Source of the DNA: Streptomyces sp. I6
Lineage (GTDB): Bacteria; Actinomycetota; Actinomycetes; Streptomycetales; Streptomycetaceae
Assembly: GCA_003725745.1 (NCBI GenBank)
Contig: RHDP01000001.1
Location: 1,581,501-1,645,500 of the forward strand
Reading direction: 5' to 3'
Length of the DNA stretch: 64,000 nucleotides
The notes beneath the pieces were generated by a model. It worked only from the letters and a program-made list of their open reading frames with translations, did no database searches and was not told the origin of the DNA. Position numbers and translations under genes: made by a program. This document shows, in pieces, positions 17,336 to 26,909 of the stretch. Every line of letters begins with the position of its first letter. The stretch's first letter is position 1.

Positions 17336-18366
17336 GTGACCATCAAGGCTGAGTACATCTGCATAGACGGCACCGAGCCGACCGCGAAGCTTCGCTCGAA
17401 GACGAAGATTCTGACGGGTCCCGCCTCAGCCGTCTCCGAGCTTCCCGTCTGGGGCTTCGACGGGTCCAGCACCAACCAGGCCGAGGGTCACGCCTCCGAC
17501 CGCGTACTGAAGCCGGTCTTCTCGTGTCCCGACCCGATCCGCGGCGACGGCAACGTGCTGGTGCTGTGCGAGGTCCTCAACACGGACATGACCCCGCACC
17601 CCTCCAACACGCGGGCCCCGCTGGCCGAGGTGGCGGAGAGGTTCGCCGCGCAGGAGCCGATCTTCGGCATCGAGCAGGAGTACACCTTCTTCGACGGCGA
17701 CCGTCCGCTCGGCTTCCCCGTCGGCGGCTTCCCGGCCCCCAGGGCGGCTACTACTGCGGTGTCGGCGCCGACGAGATCCACGGCCGGGACGTCGTCGAGG
17801 CGCACCTGGAGCACTGCCTCCAGGCGGGACTCGGCATCTCCGGCATCAACGCCGAGGTCATGCCCGGCCAGTGGGAGTTCCAGGTCGGCCCGCTGGCGCC
17901 GCTGGAGGTGGCGGACCAGCTGTGGGTCGCCCGCTGGCTGCTGTACCGCACCGCCGAGGACTTCGACGTCTCCGCGACGCTCGACCCGAAGCCGGTGAAG
18001 GGTGACTGGAACGGCGCGGGCGCGCACACCAACTTCTCCACGAAGGCGATGCGCGAGGGCTACGACGCCATCATCACCGCGTGCGAGTCGCTGGGCGAGG
18101 GCTCCAAGCCGCTGGACCACGTCAAGAACTACGGCGCCGGCATCGACGACCGGCTGACCGGTCTGCACGAGACGGCCCCGTGGAACGAGTACAGCTACGG
18201 CGTCTCCGACCGCGGCGCCTCGGTGCGCATTCCCTGGCAGGTCGAGAAGGACGGCAAGGGCTACATCGAGGACCGCCGTCCCAACGCCAACGTCGACCCC
18301 TATGTGGTGACCCGCCTGCTGGTGGACACCTGCTGCTCCGCGCTGGAGAAGGCCGGCCAGGTCTGA
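17336..18366 (+). CDS. glnII: glutamine synthetase type II (GlnII), frameshifted here
   Basis: Eukaryotic-type glutamine synthetase, an alternative to GlnA1 that is not controlled by adenylylation. The N-terminal half ([15 protein letters not shown], then [14 protein letters not shown], then [16 protein letters not shown]) is in one frame. The rest ([67 protein letters not shown]) is in another. The break is in the C run 17736-17740: adding one C gives [15 protein letters not shown] and a total of 343 residues, the usual length of Streptomyces GlnII. The rest of the gene shows no decay. GTG start at 17336; GlnR-type operator upstream; strong terminator downstream. Confidence 0.92.
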
Positions 18367-18382
18367 TCCCGCTCGCGCTTCG

Positions 18383-18430
18383 GAAGGGGCGGCCGCCGGC
18401 CGGACACGGTCATCCGGCGGCCGCCCCTTC
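18383..18430 (+). terminator. hairpin terminator of glnII
   Basis: A 17-bp perfect stem, GAAGGGGCGGCCGCCGG (18383-18399) paired with 18414-18430, with a 14-nt loop, starting 17 nt past the glnII stop. Confidence 0.9.
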
Positions 18431-19271
18431 GTCTTGCCGTCGGCGTGCAAGGCGGCGCGGGTGCCCGTGGGCAGGGCGGGCCGGCCGTGCGTCCGGTGGG
18501 AGGACTGCCGGGGGTCTGCGTCCGGGTGACCGGCTCCGGTCGCGGTGCTGCGGCGACTCGGCGCCGAGGCCATCGCCGCGGCCACCGTGGAGCCCTGAAC
18601 GGACCTGCCCGTGTGGGTCCCGCGCGGCGAGCGGTACGAAGCGATGCACGACGCGGGCGTCTCCCCGGCCCTGGCTGCCGGGCCGCACCGCCGGCCCGCC
18701 GCACCGCCGGCCCGCCAAGGAGACGGTCGCCGATCCCCTGGTCGTGGCTCGGCGAGTCGGGCGGAAGGGCTCCGCGGCGACCGGACCGGCCCGAGGTCGG
18801 CCTGTCCCAGGCCCAGGAGCCGGCGCTGCTCGGCGGCTGACGAGCGCCCTCAGCGGTGCGCCGGAGCACACTGCCCGGCCCGCCGCACCGCCCGGCCCGG
18901 CGGCGCACCCCGGCACCGTCAGCCCAGCAGCCGCACCGCCGCGCCGGAGCGGGTGCTCGCCGCCGGCAACCGTCGCTTCCTGCACCAGCGGCCGCACCGG
19001 AGCGCCGGAGCGGGTGCGCCGGAGCGGGTGCGCCGGAGTACCGGCGCGCAGGTATCGCAGCGGGTCGTGCCCTGGCTCATGGCGACGGGCGCCCGCAGCG
19101 GGCCGGGCCTGTGCCGAGGTTTGGGGAACTCCGTTCCGGGGAATGCCCGTTGACCCCCGTGAGGCCCGTTTTGAGAATGGAGTTTTCTACGAAATCCGGT
19201 CCCGTCTGAACGTGGCGCAGCGCGACGCCGTATGGAACGGCGCGTTGCTCCCACCCCGGGATTGGAGTTCC
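18431..19271. other. intergenic region with coding-like remnants and GC repeats
   Basis: No intact gene is supported in these 840 nt. Around 18540-18690 one frame reads [16 protein letters not shown], a stop, then [21 protein letters not shown] with G/C-biased third positions, which looks like a decayed enzyme fragment. Further right, repeats GGAGCGGGTGCGCC (about 18992-19040) and CCGCACCGCC recur. The last 120 nt should hold the promoter of the DUF1996 gene. Confidence 0.4.
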
Positions 19272-20813
19272 ATGGCACGCACAACACGCAAACGCTCAAC
19301 GCTGGCGAACCGGGCGATCGCAGCCTCGGCCGCCCTGATTATGGGCGGGGGTGGGCTGATCGCGGTCAATGTCTACGCATCTGCGGGTGAGGGCCGTCAG
19401 AGCCCCAGCAGAACCCAGGCCGCCGGTCAGTCGGTCTCCACCATCGACTGCCCGGACGTCGGAAACGAACTGAAACAGGTGCCGAAGCAGGAGCGCCGCA
19501 ACGTCGACCGCGAACTCGCCACACTGGACACCCAGATCACCACGGCGTACAAGCGCTTCGCCCAGCTCAGGCAGAGGATCGAGCAGAACCCCCAGTACGG
19601 GCAGCAGCAGATCCTCACCCCGCTGAAGAACGAGCGGACGGTGATCCTCCAGCGGATCGCCGCGCTCATCGAGCGTGGCAAGGCACCCAAGCCGCAGGGC
19701 CTCACGTCCATGGCGCCGTGCACCCTGCGGGCCGACGACGGCGGCCGGAACCAGGGCGGCGGCAATGGCGGGAACGGCGGTGGCCAGGGCGGCGGCAACG
19801 ACCAGGGCCAAGGTCAGGGTCAGAACGGTGGTCAGAACGGTGGTGGCCAGGACGGTGGCGGTCAGGACGATGGCGGTCAGGGCGGTGGCAGCGGCGGTCA
19901 GGCGGGCAATGGCCCGGAGGAGTCGGACTTCGTCGACATCACGTCCGTCCAGCCGAACGCCGGCGACCCGCGCAACCGGCGCGGTGCCTCCCGTGGCGTC
20001 TTCACCACGAGTTGCGGGGTGAACGAGAACGGCAAGTTCAACCCGGACAACGTGATCGTCGCGCCCGGTGTCGCCAACGGCGCCCACCATATGCACGACT
20101 ACGTGGGCAACCAGGCCAACGACGCGTTCGCCAGTGACGACGATCTCGCGGCGGGCGAGACGACCTGTGTGAACCAGGGCGACAGGTCGTCGTACTTCTG
20201 GCCGGTGCTGCGGCTGCAGAACGGGCAGCAGGAGGACGATGCCGACGCCGACGGCGGCGGCAAGGACCAGAACGTCGGCGAGATCCAGACGCCGTCGCAG
20301 GTCACCATGGACTTCGTGGGCAACCCGCGGTCCAAGGTGACGGCGATGCCGCGGCTCCTGCGGATCATCACCGGCGACGCCAAGGCGTTCGTCAACGGCG
20401 ACGCGAACGCGAACGCCTCCTGGAGCTGCACCGGCTTCGAGAACCGCCAGCTGAAGGACAAGTACCCGATCTGCCCCGAAGGCAGCCAGGTGGTGCGCAC
20501 GTTCAAGTTCCAGAGCTGCTGGGACGGCCAGAACACCGACAGCGCCAACCACCGCACCCATGTCGCCTTCGCCCAGGCCAACGGCGCCTGCCCCAGCGGC
20601 TTCCGCGCCATCCCGCAACTCGTGCAGCGCATCGTGTACGACGTGCCGCCGCCGGTCTTCGACGGCGCCAACCCGAGCGTCTTCGCGGTCGACTCCTTCC
20701 CCGAGCAGCTGCACAAGCCCATCACCGACCACGGCGACTTCATCAACGTCTTCGACGAGAACCTGATGAAGAAGATGGTGAGCTGCATCAACAGCGGACG
20801 CACGTGCCGCTGA
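19272..20813 (+). CDS. secreted DUF1996 protein with coiled-coil and Gly/Gln-rich linker
   Basis: A 513-residue exported protein. The signal segment (about residues 12-37) has a basic start. A helical region with [15 protein letters not shown] and [18 protein letters not shown] (about 55-135) is followed by a low-complexity Gly/Gln/Asn/Asp linker (about 155-215), then the DUF1996 domain with [55 protein letters not shown] and the C-terminal [10 protein letters not shown]. The HHMHD and NHRTH histidines suggest a metal or polymer-binding site. DUF1996 occurs in secreted bacterial and fungal proteins; function unknown. The gene has its own terminator. Confidence 0.9.
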   Translation: MARTTRKRSTLANRAIAASAALIMGGGGLIAVNVYASAGEGRQSPSRTQAAGQSVSTIDCPDVGNELKQVPKQERRNVDRELATLDTQITTAYKRFAQLRQRIEQNPQYGQQQILTPLKNERTVILQRIAALIERGKAPKPQGLTSMAPCTLRADDGGRNQGGGNGGNGGGQGGGNDQGQGQGQNGGQNGGGQDGGGQDDGGQGGGSGGQAGNGPEESDFVDITSVQPNAGDPRNRRGASRGVFTTSCGVNENGKFNPDNVIVAPGVANGAHHMHDYVGNQANDAFASDDDLAAGETTCVNQGDRSSYFWPVLRLQNGQQEDDADADGGGKDQNVGEIQTPSQVTMDFVGNPRSKVTAMPRLLRIITGDAKAFVNGDANANASWSCTGFENRQLKDKYPICPEGSQVVRTFKFQSCWDGQNTDSANHRTHVAFAQANGACPSGFRAIPQLVQRIVYDVPPPVFDGANPSVFAVDSFPEQLHKPITDHGDFINVFDENLMKKMVSCINSGRTCR

Positions 20814-20827
20814 CCGCTCCCTGAGCC

Positions 20828-20874
20828 GGCGCCGAACCCCCGGGCTTACCGCCTGAGCCCCGGGGTTCGGCGCC
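20828..20874 (+). terminator. hairpin terminator of the DUF1996 gene
   Basis: Outer stem GGCGCCGAACCCC (20828-20840) pairs perfectly with 20862-20874, and an inner GGGCT/AGCCC pairing extends it. It lies 15 nt past the stop. Confidence 0.85.
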
Positions 20875-21039
20875 ATCTTCCGCGCGCCCCGCCTCCCCGG
20901 GCGCCCGAGGCCCGCCTTCCCCGGGCGCCCGAATTGCACCCTCCTCGGAGCCCCGTCCCCCAGCCTGCCTCGGAGCCGCCGGAACACCCAGTGCACCCGA
21001 GTCACCCGGTGCACCCGTCCCCCAGCCTGCGCGGCCCGC

Positions 21040-21510
21040 TCAGTGATGGCCGGAGTGCTCGTCCTCGTTCCCCCCACTGCCGGCGCTGCTTCCCGAGTGC
21101 CCGCCGTGCGAGGCACCGCTCTCCACGGTCCCACCGAGCCGGCCGCGCAGTGCTGTCACCACCTTCTCGTCGCCGACCGCGACCCACTTCCGGCCGACGA
21201 GGTACGTGCCGCCGTAGTCGTTGGCCTCGTTGATCCACTCTCGCTGGCCGCGGTCCGTGGCGAAGGTGGTGAGGATGTACTTGCCGTCCTTCGTCGTGCA
21301 GTTCGCCTGCCGCAGCTCCTCCGCGTCCGTCTGGATGTTCGGCTCGCAGTCGGCCTGCTTGGCGAGCTGCTCCAGACTGCCCGTCGCCGTCTTCGGCACG
21401 TCGGGGGCGTCGTCCGTGTCCCCGGCGCACGCGGTGAGGGCCGTGACGGCCGTCAGTGCCAGTGCGGCCAGGGCCTTCGGACCGGTGCTTCGGGCTCGTT
21501 GCGTACTCAT
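21040..21510 (-). CDS. putative lipoprotein, function unknown
   Basis: A 156-residue lipoprotein with a signal peptide ending in ALTAVTALTAC (lipobox Cys near residue 28) and an acidic linker. A compact domain follows, with two more cysteines (DCEPNIQ and ANCTTKDG) and conserved TFATDRGQREWINEANDYGG and YLVGRKWVAVG. The tail is rich in Gly, Ser and His and ends EDEHSGHH, possibly metal-binding. The ATG at 21510 gives a normal short signal peptide; the frame remains open upstream. Convergent with the DUF1996 gene. The family is not recognised by name. Confidence 0.75.
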   Translation of the reverse strand: MSTQRARSTGPKALAALALTAVTALTACAGDTDDAPDVPKTATGSLEQLAKQADCEPNIQTDAEELRQANCTTKDGKYILTTFATDRGQREWINEANDYGGTYLVGRKWVAVGDEKVVTALRGRLGGTVESGASHGGHSGSSAGSGGNEDEHSGHH

Positions 21511-21744
21511 CGGGCCATCGTGCCCGGTCGGCGCGCCGGTGTGCAGAGGAACGGGCGGTAACGTGCCACACGTCGCAGGCGCACCTCCTGCCCCACGTGC
21601 CCCGTCGTGTGCCCCCTGGAGGGGCTGCCATGCCCTGCCCGTGAACCCCTGCCCGTGAACCGGCGATCGTCCGGGAGTTCGCGCCTCTCGGGGCCGGCCC
21701 ACCGAAAATGGTGACTATCGCAGTATTCGCTCGTTCAGCTGAGG

Positions 21745-23690
21745 GTGAGCACTCAGGAACCCGTCCCCGGCGCCGTCGACGTGGAGCAGGCCGAGGCCGC
21801 GCTCGTGGAGCACTATCCGCGACTGGTGCGGATCGCCTACCTCGTACTGCCGCCCTCCCTCGGCCGCGACCGCCGGGTGCTGACCGCACACTGGATCGTG
21901 CAGCGCTCCCTGCCGCGCGGCCGCACCGCCCGGGTCCCGGGGGCCGGCGGGGCGGGGGTGCCGGTTCCGCGCGGATCGGCCGCTCCGGGATACGCCTACG
22001 TCCGCGGTCGGGTGCTGCGGCAGGCTCTGGTCGCGGGTCTGCCGCTGCGGCGGCGGGCCTGGCCGAGGCGGGTGCAGTTCCCGCCGCTGCTGCCCCAGGT
22101 GTGGGGTCTGCGGCTGGCCCCCCGCTCCGGCGGTGCCGATGAACTCGCCCTGGGGCGGCAGCTGTCCGCGCTGTCCGGGGCCGCCCGTGCCGCCTACGTG
22201 CTGCGCGCCCTGGAAGCCCTTCCGGACGCCGCGGTACGGCAGGTCCTGGCCGGCGCGGGGGTCGCCGACCCGCACGCGGCGCTCGCCGCGGCCGACGGGC
22301 TGGGCGCCCCGCAGCGCGGGACGGCTCTCGCGCTGCTGGAGTCCCCGGAGTTCGACCCCTGCTCCCTGCAGGCCCGGACGACCGATCTGATGCGCCGCCG
22401 CAGGCATGCGAAGGCGGCGGCCGCGGCGGCCGCGGCCGGGCTCATGTCCGGCACGCTGCTGGGCCTGCCCGGAGAGGGCTGGGCGCCGGCGGAGGCGGCA
22501 GCCCCGCCGTACACGCACCACCCGGCGACCGAGGCGGCGCTGGACCCGGCCCGACTGCAGCGGGTCGAGCCTCTGGCCTGGCGGACTTCCAGCCGTACGG
22601 ACTTCTCCGTGTGGCCCGCCCGGGGTGCGCTGAGCGGGGACCTTGCGCTGCTGCGCCGGGCGCTGACGGTATGGGCGCGGCCCGGTGCCGCGGTGCGGGT
22701 GTCGGCGACGCCCGGCACCCCGGCGGGGCCGCCGATGGGAGCCCCGCAGCTGCTGTTCGCGGGCGTGGTGGGCCGGGCCCGCGTGGTGCTGTTCCACGAC
22801 GGGGTGCGTGTCGTGCGGTACGCGGAATCGTACGAGGGCACGGACGGCGGCCCGGCGCTGGACTTCGCGCGGACCGACTCCGCGGACGCGGCCACCGCCG
22901 GGGCGCTGCTGGTCGGCCGGGGCAGCGACGGCATCCGCTATCTGACGGCCCCTGGGTGAGCGGGGCCTCGGCGCGGGACCTGCTCGAACCGGAGGCGGAG
23001 CCCCGGGAGATGCGGCGTGACGCGCACGGGGTGACCGAGGCGCTGCCTAGTCCGGCGGGTGCCGGGGGGTGCCGGTCGTGGCAGGCGATGGAGCTGGCCG
23101 GGGACGGCGCCCGTCGGCTGGTCGCGGATCTCGGCGAGATCGTCCCGGCCCGGCTTACCTGGGGCCCTCCGCCGTCCCGCGGCGACGTTCCCGGCGCACC
23201 GGAAGAGGCGCGTACCGCGTGGGCGCGTACCGCGTGTCTGCTGCCCACGATGCGCTCGAACGGGGTGCGGGAGGTCAGCACCTGGCGGTACACGCACCAG
23301 TGGCTGCCGGAGGGGAACGGCATGGCCGCCTGGCTGTGCACCCGCGCGGAGACCTGGCGCGGCACGGGTGTCCGGGTGCTCGCCCAGTTCCAGCCGCCGT
23401 CGCCGGGCCCGGCGGCCGCGTCGCCCGGTGTGGTGGTGGCCCGTTCCGAGCTGTCGCCCGCGTGCGGTCCGCGGGATCCCCGGGTGCTGGCGGGTGTGCT
23501 GTGGCGATCGCGCACGGGGAGGTGGTACGTACTGGCGGCGGGCAGTGCGGACATCACCTCGGTGCGCGTCTCCGGCGGGGTCACGGGCAGCGCGCCGGGC
23601 AGCCACCTCGCCCTGCCGGCGCACCAGGGGGTGCGGGTGCGGCTCAACGGGCGCCTCGCGGACGGCACTCGGATCCCGGCTCTCCGCTGA
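21745..23690 (+). CDS. sigma-factor-like membrane regulatory protein, frameshifted here
   Basis: After repair the product is 648 residues. The N-terminal 220 residues are helical and look like a diverged sigma-70 family region (AEAALVEHYPRLVRIAYLVLP, GYAYVRGRVLRQALV, GAARAAYVLRALEALPDAAVRQVLAGAGV). A basic stretch (MRRRRHAK) and one membrane segment (about 235-252) come next, then a large extracytoplasmic domain ending RVRLNGRLADGTRIPALR. The frame breaks at the C run 22949-22952: one extra C turns APG-stop into APWVSGASARDLLEPE and the frame stays open to 23690. GTG start with GAGGG just before it. Function unknown; the layout resembles a membrane-tethered sigma-like regulator. Confidence 0.6.
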
Positions 23691-23980
23691 CCGCCGCGGC
23701 CCTGGACCCCGGAGCCCGGCCCCCGGAGCCCGGAGCCGTGCCTGCGGCCGCACCACGGCACGGAAGCCCGGTCCCCGCCGACCGCCGCGAGCCGGGGCGG
23801 AGCCAGGCCCCGGTTCCCGCCGGACGGGGGCCGCTTGCCGCACGGGTCCGCGGTGGCGGCGCGCCCGCCGGTGCACGGGCGGCACGGGCGGCACATCCCG
23901 TACCGCCGGTCGCCCGGCGCGGGAACTCCGGCGCGGTGACCGGCTCGTCGTGGACCCCCGGCGGGGTGCCGCCGGGTGCC

Positions 23981-24597
23981 TCAGGGCAGCAGCAGCCAGT
24001 CCGCCGCCAGGGCCGCTACCAGGCCGGCGCCCAGCAGGTAGGTGCCCAGCCGGGTGCGGCCGTGACGGCTGAGCTCGATGACGACTCCGCACAGGATCAT
24101 GGCCAGTCCGTACACCCCGACCACGAGCACCGACGTGCGGCTGGCCAGCCGCACCGCCAGGACCGCCGCCATCGCCACGAGTACGACGGACGCGGCGGCG
24201 ATCCGCAGCAGCCGCGCCTGGCGGGGGCTCATCCCCTCCGGCGACGCCGCGGGCGTATCGGCGCGCGCAGGCAGCTCCGCGGACGCGGGCGCCGCCCCCG
24301 CGGGTGCCGACGTCTCCACCGTCGCAGCCGGTACCGCGGGTGCCGACGTCTCCACCGTCGCCGACATCCCCACCGTCGCAGCCAGCTCCGCTGGCGCCTC
24401 TGCGTTCACGGATGCCGACGCCGCCGTGCGCGCCCCGTCGGTCACGGACGCTGACGCGGCCGCAGGCGCTCGCCTCTCCGTACCCGCCGGCGCCTCCGGG
24501 GCTACCCGCGCCCCCGTACCCGCCGGCGCGTCCGGGGCTACCCGCGCCGTCGCGCCCACCGGCGCGTCCGGGGTGTGTCCTGGTCAGAAGCCGTCAT
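23981..24597 (-). CDS. small integral membrane protein, N-terminal frameshift
   Basis: The C-terminal 100 residues form a three-helix membrane protein (RIAAASVVLVAMAAVLAVRL, VLVVGVYGLAMILCGVVIEL, YLLGAGLVAALAADWLLLP). The N-terminal half is a Pro/Ala/Thr/Ser repeat region with units like APDAPAGTGARV and PAxTVETSAPA. The natural start is probably the ATG at 24597 (MTASDQDTP). That frame leaves the gene at the G run 24570-24573 (C run on the coding strand), and one extra base there gives PPDAPVGATARV, which matches the repeat unit exactly. Without the repair the gene would start at GTG 24559. Divergent from the TetR gene. Confidence 0.65.
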
Positions 24598-24660
24598 GTC
24601 CCGGGAGCGTACCCGCCGAGCGGCGGACGGCGTTCGAGGCCCGGCCGTTAGGCTGTTCGC

Positions 24661-25389
24661 ATGACGACCGGGGTTCGCCGAAGGATGGGCGTCGCAGAGC
24701 GCAGGCAGCAGTTGATCGGAGTGGCGCTGGAGCTGTTCAGCCACCGCTCTCCCGACGAGGTGTCCATCGACGAGATCGCCGCCGCCGCGGGCATCTCGCG
24801 TCCGCTGGTCTACCACTACTTCCCCGGCAAGCAGAGCCTGTACGAGGCCGCGTTGCGGCGGGCCGCGGAGGACCTCGCGAACCGCTTCACGGAGCGGCAC
24901 GAAGGACCGCTCGGCGCACGGCTGCTGAGGGTGATGCGCCGGTTCTTCGACTTCGTCGACGAGCATGGGCCGGGCTTCGCGGCTCTGATGCGGGGTGGTC
25001 CCGTGGCCGGCGGCGGGACCGCCGGCGTGGTGATCGAGCAGGTCCGCCAGGCGGCCTACGAGCAGATCCTGGGCCATCTCGGCGTCACCGACCCGGCCCC
25101 GCGCCTGCGGCTGGTGGTCCGGTCCTGGGTGTCGCTCGCCGAGTCCACCGCGCTGATCTGGCTCGAGGGGCGGGACGTGCCGCGCGCGGAGCTGGAGCGC
25201 CAGCTGGTCCGCGACTTCGCGGTGCTGGTGGCGGTGCCGGCGGCGTACGACGACGACATGGCCGCCGTACTGGCGCGCATCATGCGGGACGAGCCGGCCG
25301 ACGGGCCCCTCGGGGACCTCGTCGGCCGGCTCGTGGCCCTGGTGCCGCAGGTGTCGTCCGCGGCACGGGTGCCGCAGCAGCGCGCCTGA
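24661..25389 (+). CDS. TetR/AcrR family transcriptional regulator
   Basis: A 242-residue regulator. The N-terminal helix-turn-helix reads MGVAERRQQLIGVALELF, EVSIDEIAAAAGISRPLVYH and FPGKQSLYEAAL, the standard TetR recognition helix. The C-terminal ligand domain is entirely helical and family-specific (FDFVDEHGPGFAALMRGG). The gene is divergent from the small membrane protein with a gap of about 63 nt, so TetR autoregulation and control of that gene are likely. Downstream the region has been invaded by IS110 elements. Confidence 0.92.
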   Translation: MTTGVRRRMGVAERRQQLIGVALELFSHRSPDEVSIDEIAAAAGISRPLVYHYFPGKQSLYEAALRRAAEDLANRFTERHEGPLGARLLRVMRRFFDFVDEHGPGFAALMRGGPVAGGGTAGVVIEQVRQAAYEQILGHLGVTDPAPRLRLVVRSWVSLAESTALIWLEGRDVPRAELERQLVRDFAVLVAVPAAYDDDMAAVLARIMRDEPADGPLGDLVGRLVALVPQVSSAARVPQQRA

Positions 25390-25499
25390 GCCCAAGGGTC
25401 CGGGCCCGCCGCCGCGGATCGGCCGCCGGTCGGCCACCGGTCGGCCGCCGGTCGGCCGTCAGTCAGCCGTGGACCGGCCACCGGATGCTCCTATGGCTG

Positions 25500-26585
25500 T
25501 CAAGCCGCTGGAGCCAGGTCGGTTTGAGTGATTTGTTCGGTTGGTGTGCTGGTCAGGGCGCGGTAGACCTCGCGGGCGACGAATCGCTTGAGGCAGCGCA
25601 TGATGTCCTTCTTGTTCAGCCCTTCCTTGGTGCGGCGTTCGACGTAGGCGCGGGTGCGTTCGTCGAAGCGCATGCGGGTGAGGACGATGGTGTGCAGGGC
25701 GTTGTTCGCCGCCCTGTCGCCACCGCGGTTGAGGCGGTGGCGGTGGGTTCGTCCGGACGAGGCCGGGATCGGTGCGACCCCCGCCAGGTGCGCGAACGCG
25801 CCCTCGGACCGCATCCGCTCCGGGTTGTCCCCAGCCGAGGCCAGCAGCTGGCCGGCGGTCTCGGGGCCGACGCCGAACAGCTCCAGCAGCTGCGGGGCGG
25901 CTTGCTTGACCAGCGGGCCGATCTCGGTATCGAGATCGGCGATCTCGGCGTCAAGTGCCTGGTGACGCCGGGCCAGGCGGCGCAGCGATGCCCGGGTCGC
26001 CGTCAGCGGCCGCGACAGATCGTCTCCGGGCCGCAGCCGGGTGAGTGTGCGTATCAGTGCGGCCCGGTCCAGACCGGTGACCTGTTCACGCAGCATCGCG
26101 GGGGCGGAGACGAGCAGGCCGCGTATCTGGTTCATCGCCTGGGTGCGGGCCTTGACCGCGCTGCGGCGGGCGAGTCGCAGGACACGCACGGCCTCGACCA
26201 CGCCGTCCCGGCTCTTCGGTGTGCCGGTGGCGCGTCCGGAGAGCACGGCCGTCGCGGCGGCGTAGGCGTCGATCGGGTCGGACTTGCCCTTCATCCGCCG
26301 CGTCTTGCGGTCCGGCCGGTCCACGTCGATGACCGTGACGCCCGCGGCGGTCAGCACCCGGGCGAGTTCGGCGCCGTAGGCGCCGGTGCCCTCCACCCCG
26401 ACCGCGAGCAGCGTGCCGTGTGAGCGCATCCAGTCCAGCAGGTCGCGGTAGCCGCGGATGGTGGCGGGGAACTCCCGGTCGGCCAGGTGCCGGCCGACCG
26501 TGTCGATCACGGCCGCGTGGTGGGTCAGGCCGTGGGTGTCGACTCCGCCGGTGATCTGCGGGTCGTCGTGCGTCATGCTGGTCAT
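25500..26585 (-). CDS. IS110 family transposase (element 1)
   Basis: A 361-residue DEDD transposase/recombinase. The N-terminal RuvC-like domain has GGVDTHGLTHHAAVID (first Asp), VEGTGAYGAELARVL (Glu), and DRKTRRMKGKSDPIDAYAAA (Asp pair). The C-terminal transposase_20 domain has GVGPETAGQLLASAGD, GAFAHLAGVAPIPASSGRT, the catalytic-Ser region and HRLNRGGDRAANNALH. The ATG at 26585 is preceded by AAGGACGG. The frame appears fully intact, so it could be active. The protein differs strongly from the second transposase, so these are two different elements rather than copies. Confidence 0.93.
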   Translation of the reverse strand: MTSMTHDDPQITGGVDTHGLTHHAAVIDTVGRHLADREFPATIRGYRDLLDWMRSHGTLLAVGVEGTGAYGAELARVLTAAGVTVIDVDRPDRKTRRMKGKSDPIDAYAAATAVLSGRATGTPKSRDGVVEAVRVLRLARRSAVKARTQAMNQIRGLLVSAPAMLREQVTGLDRAALIRTLTRLRPGDDLSRPLTATRASLRRLARRHQALDAEIADLDTEIGPLVKQAAPQLLELFGVGPETAGQLLASAGDNPERMRSEGAFAHLAGVAPIPASSGRTHRHRLNRGGDRAANNALHTIVLTRMRFDERTRAYVERRTKEGLNKKDIMRCLKRFVAREVYRALTSTPTEQITQTDLAPAA

Positions 26586-26909
26586 GTCCGTCCTTGTGGC
26601 GTGTCCGTTCCGAGGGCGGCACGCGCCGGTCGGGCGGGTGGACAAGACAGTGACGGGGCTTCTGGACCAAGCTCCTGACTTGTTGAATCGACCCCAGACG
26701 CTCGGTCTGCAGCCGTAGCGTCCAGGGTGTCGGTCGGCACGGGCCCGCAGTGCTCCTTGCCGCCCACGGGCTGGCTCTCTCATAGCGTGCCGCCGCCGGC
26801 CGACACCCGCGCGGTGTGGCTCGACAGAGGCATGAGGACGGCACGGTGACTTCAAGTCAGGATGCCCACCGCACTCCCTCCCCGCTCCCGTCGAGTGCAA
26901 GGCCAGCCT
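26586..26909. ncRNA. shared non-coding region; possible IS110 bridge-RNA template
   Basis: About 320 nt between the divergent transposase starts. In IS110-group elements the non-coding end next to the transposase start is known to encode a structured bridge RNA that guides target and donor choice. The part belonging to element 1 (about 26586-26780) has a suitable length of about 195 nt. I see no specific loop guides, so this is inference from family biology and position. Confidence 0.3.

Noticed and set aside
19296-21134. 612-residue open frame antisense to the DUF1996 gene
   Set aside because: Codon-position bias belongs to the plus-strand gene; no ribosome binding site or recognisable motif.
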